Shown: piece after piece, positions 59,001 to 64,000 of the stretch
Numbering within the stretch: position 1 is the stretch's first letter
Layout: the number at the start of each line of letters is the position of its first letter
DNA from: Steromphala cineraria
Lineage: Eukaryota > Mollusca > Gastropoda > Trochida > Trochidae
Assembly (NCBI GenBank): GCA_916613615.1
Contig: OU744730.1
Span: 7,894,406 to 7,958,405 of the forward strand
Reading direction: 5' to 3'
DNA: 64,000 bases
Translations under genes and position numbers: made by a program
Notes under the pieces: generated by a model
The model's database searches: none
Seen by the model: only the letters and a program-made list of their open reading frames with translations
Told to the model about the DNA's origin: nothing

Positions 59001-62000
59001 GGATTATAAATCAGGAAAAGCATTTACCAGAGCTACGAGCAATATCAATCACCTATTCCAATCTTTTCAAATAAGGTCATTTCATTTGGTAATCATCCCC
59101 TGCAACAAGACAAGAGCTTTATGAGTTATTCAATGCAGGATGGGAATAACCTTTTGTTAGATAATCAATTATCAATCATTATCAATGCTTAGACTGATAC
59201 AAAATGTCGTGTCATGTCTTAGCAAGGCTTTCCAGATTCGTTGCAAAAATAAATGGCTCTATAAGATAATGCAAGCATCAGACCCATCAATAGCTCTCTG
59301 TTTCCCACAAATGTGATACTTAAATGATTTCTCCATGACTGTGTCGGCAAAGGACGCTAATATCGACAGACCAACCAAGATTCTATACTCTCCCCTCTAC
59401 ATGACAACAAACCCTTGAGCCTCTAAGAAAAAGTAACAAATAGGTTGTTGGGCCTGTTTCTCCTTAGAAGGGGTTAGAGGGTAAAATTGATACTAATATT
59501 TCTCCATCAGATATCAACCACAGACGCTGATATCAACCGACCCACCGATATCATATGCTCACTCTTTTACATGTACCAATGTCCTTAAACCACAAAGAAA
59601 CCAAACAAAAAGAAAACAACAAAAAACAAAATGTTTGATTTGTCTTTTTTCTTTCTTGAAGGGAGTAAAGGGTTAATATGATACTTATAACCATATAATT
59701 TCCCGAACAGGTATGAGCCACAGACGCCAACATCAATCGATCCACCAAGATCGGGTTCTCTCTTCTTTACATGGATTTGTAACAACATTATAATTTCCCG
59801 AACAGGTAACAGCCACAGACGCCGACATCAACCGACCGACCAATATCCGGTACTTTCTTCTTGGAGCAGGGACTCAGCCTCCAGAGAAGTATTTTGACAT
59901 CAACGCAACGACTGGACAGGTGTATCTGCTCACAAGTCTTGACCGTGATCTGCCGAGTGGACGAGCCACGTACCAGTTCAATGTCCGAGCTCAGGACGAA
60001 CTGGACTCCCCTCCTGGGTCTTCGAGTGTTGACCCTCCCAAGTTCGGCTACACCAGCGTGCAGGTCAAACCTATCGACATTAACGACAATGCTCCCGTGT
60101 TTATCTCCAACCCTGAGGGCAGTGTCATGGAACACTCACCAAGAGGTTGGCTTACTTGTCTTATAGTTGATTTGATTTATGCATTTGTTGTGTTCCGCTG
60201 TCTTGAACGTTTAATGATCAACAGTTGTCTACCTACAAAGAGGTTGGCTTACTCTAATTTTAGTTTTTCGCTTACTTGATCTTCATCATCTTTGTTTTTT
60301 AGTTATTACTGACCTGACATATGTTCATCAATGAATTTACGCATATTCATCTTTTTTTACTTTTGTTGTTTTTAATGGCTTTAATTTAGTTTTCATTAAC
60401 TTGACTTTAATTTACCATTTTCATTGCTCTAAGTTTTCATCTACTTGACTTTTAGCTTTCATTTCTGACTTTTAGCTTTCATTTTTTTTTCTTAACATTT
60501 AGTCACCATTTCCTTTATATTACTTTGCTTTTAGTTATTTTTGACTTGACATTTATTGACTTGAAGTTAAGTTATCATTTATTTTGCTTTTAGTTATCTC
60601 TGATTTGACTTTAAGTTATCTGTATAATTACTGATTTGACTTTGTGTTTTCATTTTTGTTTTCGTATTGACGTGTTCTCCTGATTTTAATAGTTTGCAAC
60701 CTGAATCAAATTTTGTTTCCGTTTTCAAGTCAATCAAACGAAAACAGGGAGCGAATGTAAGAAAAGCAACACTTTGAATGCCTTCTGTTACGGCAAAAGG
60801 ACTATTCAAATATCAAGCAACGTTGTACAAGTTCACAATAAATATGTTTTATCCATAATGCCTTTCGAGACTTAAAGTAAAAATTCGGGACATGAGCTTG
60901 ATATGAAATAGGCACATCATAAGATATCCTTAAATTATCCCAAATCTGTTCCAGGTACATCTGTTATGACTGTTGTTGCTATTGACTACGACGAAGGTTT
61001 TAATGGAACGGTCGTCTATGAAATAGTGGAAGGACCATCAGAGATAGCAAACGGATTCAAGTTCAGCACCAATCCAAACACAGGCCTGATACTAACCAAC
61101 ACAAATGAGATTGGACTAGACCGCGAGACGACGCCAATCTACACCCTCAAGGTCAAGGCTTCAGACAGGGGATACAACCCTATGGCTTCAGAGAAGGAAC
61201 TAACCATTACTATTAATGACAAGAACGACAATATTCCCATGTTTGAGAAAATGATTTACAAGATTGAAATGTCTGAGGCTCAAATGAGTGGTTCGATTGG
61301 GCGAGTTAAAGCAACGGACGGTGATGTCGGTGTAAATGCTCAACTTTACTACAGCCTCCGTAATCACCAAGATCACTTCTCCATCCAGACTGATAATAGT
61401 GAAGGCGTCATTAATGTGTATAAGGTCAGTCAACTTCAAGTCTCCTCAACACCCTAATCATCAATCCGAAAATAACTTCAAACGCCATGGTCATCTCAAA
61501 TCTTAAAAACCGAAATCACCTCATCTCCACAAAAACTCCCTAATCACATCAAATTCAAAATCATCCCAAGTCCAAAGACACCTTATTTCCCCCAAATCAC
61601 ATCAAACTCTCGGATCATCTCAACACCTTAACATAAAAAAAACTCCACCCTAAAATTAACTATTCTAAAATGGTATTTATGCTTCTTTCAGGCGGTGGAC
61701 TATGAGAACCCAGCCGAACGGTTCTTCAACCTGACAGTAGTTGTAATGGACCCTGAACCAACCCACACAGCCTCAAATCTCAAAACCTTTTATACCAATT
61801 CATATCACTTCCAATTAATCTCAATTATCAAACACCCAAACTTTCCCTTTCCCTTTCCCTATTCCCACAATTCATCCAAACTCATCCAAACTCAAGTTTC
61901 TTTTCCTAAAATTTTACTGTTACTCATCTTTCAGTCCGTGGACTATGAGAACCCAGCGCAACGGTTCTTCAACCTAACAGTAGTTGTAGAGGATCCTGAA

Positions 62001-63929
62001 CCAAGCCACACAGCTGTAGCTTACGTAGAGGTGACCGTCACTGACTTCAACGATAATGCTCCAGAGTTTGTCAAATCCAGGGTCGAAGTCTCTGAATACG
62101 AATCTGCTCCGGTTGGAACTTTATTGGCCCACTTCTCCGCCAGTGATAGAGACAGCGGACTGAACGCCATCTTTGAGTAGGTTTCCATTTTTTGTTTATA
62201 TTGATAGTGAAATGAACACCTTTAAAAGATTTTTTCCCCTAGATACTTGTTTAATTGGACATTGCAATTAACATCATAACTAAGTGGGTTCTTTTTCAAA
62301 GTGACTTTGAATTTTTGTACATAATTTGGTTTCAATTTAAGCTAATATCGTGATTTTAGATTTATTACAAAGGTATGATTCAGCAAAAGGGGAATTATTC
62401 GAGATAATTCTAGAATATGCTCCAGGTACTCACTTAACCAGGAAACAGAGTGAGTGAGTGAGTGTGTGTGTGTGTGTATTATTTCAGTCACTAGCTGCGT
62501 AAGAAAACTGACAGGGCACCCCGATGTATGTAATGATAATTGATGTAACATTTAGTATTGATAAATTGCAAATTAATATCTCATTTATTAATTTCCTAAG
62601 GTACACGATTGGTCAGGGCCGCTAGACCTATAGAATATTTATGTAATTTTCTGATTTGTTGAATCATAGATAAACATTTTAATTATTAATTCCCCCAGGT
62701 ACACGATCGTGATAGTGATCAGGACCGCCAGATCTATTAATGCATTATGTACCTGTCTGATTTGTTGAATTAAATATAAGTATTTGATTTCCTAATTTCC
62801 CCAGGTACACGATTGACCGAAAGACTGACCAGGGCCGATTGTTCAGTGTAGACCAGAACGGGAACGTGACTCTCAGAAAGATGATGAACCGAGAGACTCA
62901 GGATCACCACAGCGTACATATCTTAGCTATTGATAAAGGTCAGAAGAGACAACGTTTAAAAAATTTAAAGAATGCAATCATACCTCTTGTGAGTTCTGGA
63001 TTTTCGTTTCCAAGCTATGGATAACTTTTAAGCCTGCATTATACTCCTCATCAAATCCAGATTATCCGTAGTGAACTGCTTTAAACTGAGCATTCTTGAT
63101 GGTTTTCGCTATAAAAATTCATTTTGTTACAAATCCAGTGTACATTGAATTTTATATAAAGATTTCAAGTTTAAGAGATGAAAAAAAATAATTTTTTTTG
63201 TCTTGATCGTTTTATTGAATTTATTTTTAGTATTTCTTAGTTTATTCATATAAACAATACGTTGAAGTAAAAATCTAAACAGTTTCAAAGATCATAAGAT
63301 CATCTACATCTACTGTATATAAATTTTGGGTTACTCAGCCGTAACAAACTAATATTATAATACCATTTTGTAAGTGTCCTTCTATCTTTTCAGTTTTCAC
63401 TTATAGTAATTTGATCACAAGTCCAGAGAGCACCACGTGGCTGTCGACAGAAAAATCTTAACACAACGAATATATTTACAATGAACCAATTAATGTTGTC
63501 ATCGTTTAACACCTGTAATGGACACAAGAACACTATATTTCGGTCTCATAACGCGCCCTCCATCTTGTTATCGTTTTCTAGACTGTATCGACAAGGTATT
63601 TACTTCCTCAACAGCCGTCATGTTTTCTGTACCAATATTCAAATGTTATACAGGTGACCCGGTTCAAACTGGAACTGGTACACTGGTGATCAAAGTATGT
63701 GATGTTAACGACAACTACCCGATATTTGCCAAGAACTATCATCCAATAGTGATGGAGAACTCTAAGCTTCCTGTAGCCCTTGTACAAGTGATTGAAGCAG
63801 TGGATGCAGACAAGGATCCATTTGGTGCCCCCTTTGGTTTCTCTGAACCTACTTGTAGCAACGGGACTAATGTGTGTCCATGTGACGCCAGACCAACTTG
63901 TCATGACTTCAGTTTTGTCTTTAATCCAA
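40670..63929 (+). CDS. Cadherin gene, 5' part: 20 exons, 14 complete EC repeats
   Basis: Summary entry for one adhesion-receptor gene; coding sequence is only in the exons listed separately. Joined exons total 4930 nt (1643 codons) with consistent splice phases and no stop. The signal peptide is followed by EC repeats recognised by their linkers: DENDEVPYF, VGFRPPQLF, DDNDNMPIF, NVNDERPRI, DINTHKPSF, DVNDNQPVF, NSRNKPPSW, DTNNKVPKF, DMNDNSPYF, DANDNSPVF, DINDNAPVF, DKNDNIPMF, DFNDNAPEF, DVNDNYPIF. EC2, EC5, EC7 and EC8 have lost much of the DxNDN calcium-binding consensus. LDYE and DxD motifs occur in most repeats. The membrane span and tail lie beyond the window, so type (classical type III, CDH23-like or Fat-like) cannot be decided. 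Confidence 0.92.
41081..41443. mobile_element. TTAA-flanked MITE in cadherin intron 1
   Basis: 363 bp including TTAA at both ends. Inverted ends are AGGGACAGTAGCACGTTTTT and AAAACGTGCTACTGCCCCTT. A TTAA target fits piggyBac- or Kolobok-type mobilisation. A truncated relative lies at 19757-20032, and a single similar end (GAGCAGTAACGGGTTTTTTG) at 51366. Confidence 0.85.
41620..41745. repeat. Foldback (inverted repeat) in intron 1
   Basis: The left arm with CGTGTCCATGTCACACTGTT pairs with right-arm ACAAAGTAGGACACGGACAT. The centre is CCCTCGCTTTCGCTCGGG. A similar CTCGCTTTCGCTC core lies at 48003, so this may be a foldback family. Confidence 0.6.
41991..42176 (+). CDS. Cadherin exon 2: end of EC1, start of EC2
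   Basis: Acceptor TTTATAACAG. Encodes LTRISLTILVTDENDEVPYF, the EC1-EC2 calcium linker, then YELYAFDPDTDSNITYSIDA. Joining to exon 3 in frame requires the donor GCAG|GCTAGT, a GC-AG intron; no usable GT is nearby because TAG follows. Confidence 0.8.
42177..44378 (+). other. Cadherin introns 2 and 3
   Basis: Two introns (42177-42624 and 42890-44378) separated by exon 3. Both are AT-rich with no supported gene. A CATCCCTTCGGGGCC hairpin core lies near 43766, like those at 24325 and 58062. Confidence 0.6.
42625..42889 (+). CDS. Cadherin exon 3: EC2 body, start of EC3
   Basis: Acceptor TTTTGGTTGCAG, donor CAAAC|GTAAGT. Encodes SESRFIIRTETAITPEGQVK, then CSATDNGASPVQTTFAAVHV and the atypical linker VGFRPPQLF, which lacks DxNDN, followed by AYVRENNGIDQ of EC3. 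Confidence 0.88.
44379..44613 (+). CDS. Cadherin exon 4: EC3
   Basis: Acceptor CTTTTTCAG, donor AAG|GTAAGT. Encodes LNDEFKIEAKSFQEHALSFK, SFSIDADGTIKTQQVLDYES and ELNVFAKEAVTNLQSTAK. Ends in phase 0. Confidence 0.9.
45294..45402 (+). CDS. Cadherin exon 5: EC3-EC4 linker
   Basis: Acceptor CTGTTTCAG, donor ACCG|GTAAGT. Encodes LFIEVLDDNDNMPIFDLSRY with a full DxNDN calcium linker, then HPEDLAIGKSVLT. Confidence 0.9.
45719..45857 (+). CDS. Cadherin exon 6: EC4, source of the intron 6 minisatellite
   Basis: Acceptor TGTATTACAG, donor AAGAG|GTAAGC. Encodes VQAKDEDSGVNGKLMYTVDH, then SPDRMTQYLGIIYVKR. Its last 24 nt (45834-45857) with the first 18 nt of the intron form the first 42-bp unit of the array that follows. 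Confidence 0.9.
45834..47296 (+). repeat. 42-bp minisatellite, ~35 copies, starting in exon 6
   Basis: Consensus unit CCTTGGAACGATCTTTATCA + ATCAGTCAGTATTGATGAGA + TT. The first unit (45834-45875) is the last 24 nt of exon 6 plus the first 18 nt of intron 6, in exact register (CCTTGGAATCATCTATGTTA ... GTAAGCATTAATAAACAT). The exon donor GTAAGC aligns with the GTCAGT (once GTAAGT, near 46149) of every later unit. Because 42 is a multiple of three, ORFs of 140 and 145 codons run through it; these are not genes. Confidence 0.95.
47713..47963 (+). CDS. Cadherin exon 7: end of EC4, start of EC5
   Basis: Acceptor CTGTTTTTTCAG, donor CTCGC|GTAAGT. Encodes PLDYDRLPGHFYSFTVTATD, linker NVNDERPRI, then LREDANVGEFVTEVQAVDLD and RVKFYFS. 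Confidence 0.92.
48320..48597 (+). CDS. Cadherin exon 8: EC5 and start of EC6
   Basis: Acceptor GTGTTTTACAG, donor CTTAAC|GTAAGT. Encodes KNTQYEIFDIIPTSGLIRVS, then GSCCGSTVRLSSEVYLNVEI and a degenerate linker DINTHKPSF, then FKENEPTSTPVLN. The CC pair is unusual for an EC repeat. Confidence 0.9.
48855..49304 (+). CDS. Cadherin exon 9: EC6 and most of EC7
   Basis: 150 codons in phase 0-0. Acceptor TTTTTCAATTAG, donor ACAG|GTAGGC. Encodes IQAVDQDRGENGRVTYSIL, GTDQGVPPLDDYCTFTVSI, full linker DVNDNQPVF, VRANDADLGINAWVIYSLV and EKEAGIIYLNKSVGQ. Confidence 0.93.
49769..50262. mobile_element. TTAA-flanked MITE in intron 9
   Basis: 494 bp from TTAAAGAGACACAGAGTAT to ATACTCTGTGTCACATTAA, an imperfect inverted end of ~19 bp including the TTAA. 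No ORF. It is a different family from the MITE at 41081. Confidence 0.75.
50460..51205. mobile_element. Foldback-type element with internal tRNA-like segment
   Basis: Left-arm CCACTTCCGGTCTAGTTGCT with ATGGTTTTTTTTTGTTCT is the inverse of right-arm AACAAAGGAAACCATAGC and AACGAGACCGGAAGTGGG. Further ACCCACCCTTCCCGAGGTG / CACCTCGGGAAGTGTGGGT blocks pair as well. There are several nested inverted segments and no ORF. A tRNA-like stretch lies inside at about 50898-50975. Confidence 0.65.
50898..50975 (+). pseudogene. tRNA-like sequence (SINE head or decayed tRNA)
   Basis: A-box-like TAGCTCAGTCGATAGAGG and B-box-like GTTCGATTCCC have the right spacing for a pol III promoter, but acceptor, D and T stems pair poorly and the anticodon cannot be assigned. 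Best read as a tRNA-derived SINE head or pseudo-tRNA, not a working tRNA gene. Confidence 0.45.
51910..52281 (+). CDS. Cadherin exon 10: end of EC7, EC8
   Basis: 124 codons in phase 0-0. Acceptor GTTATTTCAG, donor ATCA|GTAAGT. Encodes HFSFDVKASDKGQPPLWSSV, a linker without acidic consensus (NSRNKPPSW), FLAETAPVSHTIAIFEA and DFSVQNRYVIGLRVS. Confidence 0.9.
52380..52410. repeat. Perfect 12-bp-arm hairpin in intron 10
   Basis: AAGAACAAGTTA, a 7-base loop, then TAACTTGTTCTT. Role unknown. Confidence 0.8.
53212..53412 (+). CDS. Cadherin exon 11: EC8-EC9 linker
   Basis: 67 codons in phase 0-0. Acceptor TTACTTTCCAG, donor AATTTG|GTGAGG. Encodes HPVIELIDTNNKVPKFLGLD (partial calcium consensus), SVPENSPPGQTVIEIKAFDE and DPTSPYNL. 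Confidence 0.9.
53982..54177 (+). CDS. Cadherin exon 12: EC9 body
   Basis: Acceptor TTTTCTTTCAG, donor ATACAG|GTACAG. Encodes LTFSIIDKPGVSDKFDIVKI, VSFDREDTSKLYLDVMVKDG and PGHPPGQPNT. A 37-bp minisatellite begins on the first base of the following intron. Confidence 0.9.
54178..54350 (+). repeat. 37-bp minisatellite starting at the exon 12 donor
   Basis: About 4.5 units of GGGACAGAAATACATACGAA + TAATACTGCCAAATATA. The first unit starts exactly on the intron's GT (GTACAGATATACATACG); later units have GG in its place. Minus-strand ORFs over it are artefacts of the repeat. Confidence 0.9.
54391..56667 (+). pseudogene. L2/CR1-type ORF2 (endonuclease end, RT), inactive
   Basis: Segments in order: PKNPWYCDEIRTAKRARR linker, DPIPTDLLLCVLDVLLP, RPVSNFSFLSKLLER (54450-55418). 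A frameshift follows, then KAHSTETALLRVMNH and LLDLSSAFDTVDHG with an in-frame TAG (55616). Then VDYGVPQGSVLGPLLFTMYT, another frameshift near 55790, and the active site reads YADGTQ instead of YADD. From 55882 the C-terminal part is open: LKLNEDKTEVMLVG, VKDLGVFFNNSLSM, SRLDYCNSLLLHI, LKRLHWLPIRARVDFKIL, KMWNDLPDHLRACPTL. It cannot be catalytic as it stands. Confidence 0.88.
54391..56740 (+). mobile_element. 5'-truncated L2/CR1-group LINE in intron 12
   Basis: Inserted in sense orientation right after the 37-bp array. It starts within the endonuclease C-terminus (THRSGHTIDWIITRDSD, LSDHFWITFSL) and ends with a 3'UTR reading AAGCGCCATGAGCATGCCCC ... GGAGTTTAGCGCTTTAGAAA, the type seen in L2-like elements. 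No TSD was identified. Its ORF is broken in several places. Confidence 0.85.
56741..57433 (+). other. 3' part of cadherin intron 12
   Basis: AT-rich, no gene seen. Ends in the exon 13 acceptor TTTCTGTTTGCAG. Confidence 0.6.
57434..57574 (+). CDS. Cadherin exon 13: EC9-EC10 linker
   Basis: Acceptor TTTCTGTTTGCAG, donor GATGATG|GTAAAA. Encodes AVVSIRITDMNDNSPYFTQ with full DxNDN, then SVREDASIQESILAVSAKDP. Correct only in the frame carried over from exon 12 across the 3.3 kb intron with its LINE. Confidence 0.9.
57899..58124. repeat. Long hairpin / foldback in intron 13
   Basis: Left arm GATGGAGAATGCATTCGGAG ... GGATTCTTTAAAATAATCAA (58015-58059) and right arm TTGATTATTTTAAAGAATCT ... CATGCATTCTCCAT (58077-58120) pair over ~44 bp with few mismatches around a CGCCCCTTCGGGGCTCG core. 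A separate small palindrome with the same sequence, CAGTGGATTATTTTAAAGAA, lies at 57899-57925, showing that the family has partial copies nearby. Confidence 0.85.
58220..58335 (+). CDS. Cadherin exon 14: EC10 core
   Basis: Acceptor TTCCTCCCCAG, donor CAACAT|GTGAGT. Encodes AVLSYSITGGNIQNSFGVQA, then VFVARQLDYETEQH with the LDYE motif. Confidence 0.9.
58757..58936 (+). CDS. Cadherin exon 15: EC10-EC11 linker
   Basis: 60 codons in phase 0-0. Acceptor AACATTCCAG, donor GTTCAG|GTTTGT. Encodes VYTMTMNVSDGIYSNSTTV, DANDNSPVF, then VVEEDKSITASNPMFLVQ. Confidence 0.92.
59335..59403 (+). pseudogene. Broken exon 16 copy a (intron 15)
   Basis: TCGGCAAAGGACGCTAATAT encodes TVSAKDANIDRPTKI, matching VTATDADINRPTNI of exon 16, then diverges (LYSPLYMTTNP stop). 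There is no AG at the equivalent acceptor position. Confidence 0.75.
59510..59580 (+). pseudogene. Broken exon 16 copy b (intron 15)
   Basis: Begins after ATTTCTCCATCAG, a plausible acceptor. Encodes ISTTDADINRPTDIICSLFY, then stops after YQCP. Truncated at the same point as copies a and c. Confidence 0.8.
59711..59781 (+). pseudogene. Broken exon 16 copy c (intron 15)
   Basis: Preceded by AATTTCCCGAACAG, identical to the real exon 16 acceptor 95 bp downstream. Reads V-stop-ATDANINRSTKIGF, then LLYMDL stop. An intact decoy acceptor followed by an immediate nonsense codon. Confidence 0.85.
59806..60145 (+). CDS. Cadherin exon 16: EC11 and start of EC12
   Basis: Acceptor TTTCCCGAACAG, donor AAGAG|GTTGGC (weak). 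Encodes VTATDADINRPTNIRYFLLG, FDINATTGQVYLLTSLDRDL, VDPPKFGYTSVQVKPI, DINDNAPVF and SVMEHSPR. Three broken copies of its 5' end lie upstream in intron 15. Confidence 0.9.
60141..60660 (+). repeat. Donor duplication and T-rich degenerate repeats in intron 16
   Basis: AAGAGGTTGGCTTACT spans the exon 16 donor (60141-60156) and recurs at ~60239-60254. Beyond it, motifs such as ACTTGACTTTTAG and TTTTCATTAACTTGACTTTA repeat irregularly to about 60660, a degenerate pyrimidine-rich array on the + strand. Confidence 0.7.
60955..61424 (+). CDS. Cadherin exon 17: EC12 and EC13 first half
   Basis: Acceptor CTGTTCCAG, donor AAG|GTCAGT. Encodes TSVMTVVAIDYDEGFNGTVV, LKVKASDRGYNPMASEKEL, DKNDNIPMF and VKATDGDVGVNAQLYYSLRN. 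The GTCAGT donor is the same hexamer repeated through the intron 6 array. Confidence 0.92.
61437..61692 (+). repeat. A/C-rich degenerate repeats in intron 17
   Basis: Repeated ATCTCAAATC, AATCACATCAAA and AATCATCCCAA motifs give an almost G-free + strand. No coding potential. Confidence 0.55.
61693..61775 (+). pseudogene. Truncated duplicate of exon 18
   Basis: After the acceptor GCTTCTTTCAG it encodes AVDYENPAERFFNLTVVVMD, then PEPTHTA, nearly identical to the start of exon 18 (61935), then runs into unrelated sequence without a donor. It could only be used with cryptic splicing. Confidence 0.88.
61935..62176 (+). CDS. Cadherin exon 18: EC13-EC14
   Basis: Acceptor CATCTTTCAG, donor TTTGA|GTAGGT. 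Encodes SVDYENPAQRFFNLTVVVED, DFNDNAPEF, EVSEYESAPVGTLLAHFSAS and DRDSGLNAIF. A truncated duplicate of its 5' end sits at 61693-61775. Confidence 0.92.
62451..62479. repeat. GAGT/GT microsatellite
   Basis: GAGTGAGTGAGTGTGTGTGT followed by GTGTGT in intron 18. Probably polymorphic. Confidence 0.9.
62601..62804 (+). repeat. Two ~100-bp tandem copies of the exon 19 acceptor region
   Basis: GTACACGATTGGTCAGGGCC (62601) and GTACACGATCGTGATAGTGA (62699) repeat the first bases of exon 19 (GTACACGATTGACCGAAAGA, 62805). Spacings are 98 and 106 bp, and the shared intronic filler is CTGATTTGTTGAAT. The second copy has its own AATTCCCCCAG acceptor. Both lose the reading frame quickly. Confidence 0.88.
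62805..62938 (+). CDS. Cadherin exon 19: EC14 core
   Basis: Acceptor CTAATTTCCCCAG, donor ATAAAG|GTCAGA. Encodes YTIDRKTDQGRLFSVDQNGN, then VTLRKMMNRETQDHHSVHIL. Two degenerate acceptor-plus-exon-start copies precede it at 62601 and 62699. Confidence 0.9.
62939..63653 (+). other. Cadherin intron 19
   Basis: 715 bp, AT-rich, with no additional feature recognised. Confidence 0.7.
63654..63929 (+). CDS. Cadherin exon 20: EC14-EC15 linker, part of EC15
   Basis: Acceptor AATGTTATACAG, donor AATCCAA|GTGAGT. Encodes GTGTLVIKVCDVNDNYPIF, NSKLPVALVQVIEAVDADKD, then PFGAPFGFSEPTC and a cysteine cluster CSNGTNVCPCDARPTC. The coding frame leaves open in phase 1, so the gene continues past the right edge. 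Confidence 0.92.
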
Positions 63930-64000
63930 GTGAGTCTTTGTCTTCATCATGAGAAGTCAAGTTATATACGGGTATATAGAGAAATACCGTTAACACCAAG

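Noticed and set aside
59335..59781. Mutually exclusive alternative exons upstream of exon 16
   Set aside because: The copies contain stops or truncations after ~20 codons and have no donors, so they cannot replace exon 16.

Overview
The window is eukaryotic nuclear DNA, most likely from a mollusc and probably a bivalve. It is AT-rich, has GT-AG introns, one very long cadherin gene split into small exons, and a dense, varied load of LINEs, Tc1/mariner-like elements, MITEs and minisatellites. The repeat type at 1124-1384 (iterated TGTCCG plus a GACCTTGACCTTG tract) is of a kind I associate with molluscan genomes. There are no prokaryotic genes, operons or CRISPR arrays.

Layout. (1) 1-17.4 kb: three tandem copies of a ~1.3-1.5 kb unit carrying two small coding exons (A: tyrosine-rich, ITAM-like; B: ends in a YPEYYSY-type tail). 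Copy 2 is split by a ~9.6 kb insertion (1974-11581) and by a 5'-truncated L1-like LINE (12065-15564). The 9.6 kb insertion itself hosts a 1.2 kb TIR element whose ends are built from repeated AAAACGGCGACA motifs. (2) 17.5-18.6 kb: a tandem array of ~145 bp units. (3) 18.7-23.1 kb: two related Tc1-like elements, one internally deleted and one full-length with ~200 bp TIRs but a frameshifted transposase. (4) 25.9-39.8 kb: a young tandem duplication of a ~3.2 kb unit. Unit 1 holds a 0.74 kb LINE 3' fragment and unit 2 holds a full-length, open I-superfamily LINE (5612 bp, 12 bp TSD, ORF1 and ORF2 overlapping at ATGA, with AP endonuclease, RT and RNase H). (5) 40.7 kb to the right edge: a cadherin gene on the + strand. 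I resolve 20 exons (40670-63929) whose splice phases agree throughout. They encode about 1643 residues: a signal peptide, 14 complete extracellular cadherin (EC) repeats and part of a fifteenth. The 3' part (remaining ECs, membrane span, tail) lies outside the window.

The most unusual signal is inside the cadherin gene. Several introns carry tandem repeats that start exactly at a splice junction. In intron 6, a ~35-copy 42-bp minisatellite has the last 24 nt of exon 6 plus the first 18 nt of the intron as its first unit. In intron 12, a 37-bp array starts on the donor GT. In intron 16, the 16 nt spanning the donor recur ~95 bp downstream. Upstream of exons 16, 18 and 19 there are three, one and two broken copies of the exon 5' ends, often with their own polypyrimidine-AG. 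The gene therefore appears to copy its own exon-intron edges repeatedly, producing arrays of decoy splice sites. All exon boundaries and element borders below were read by eye; no alignment or search was run.
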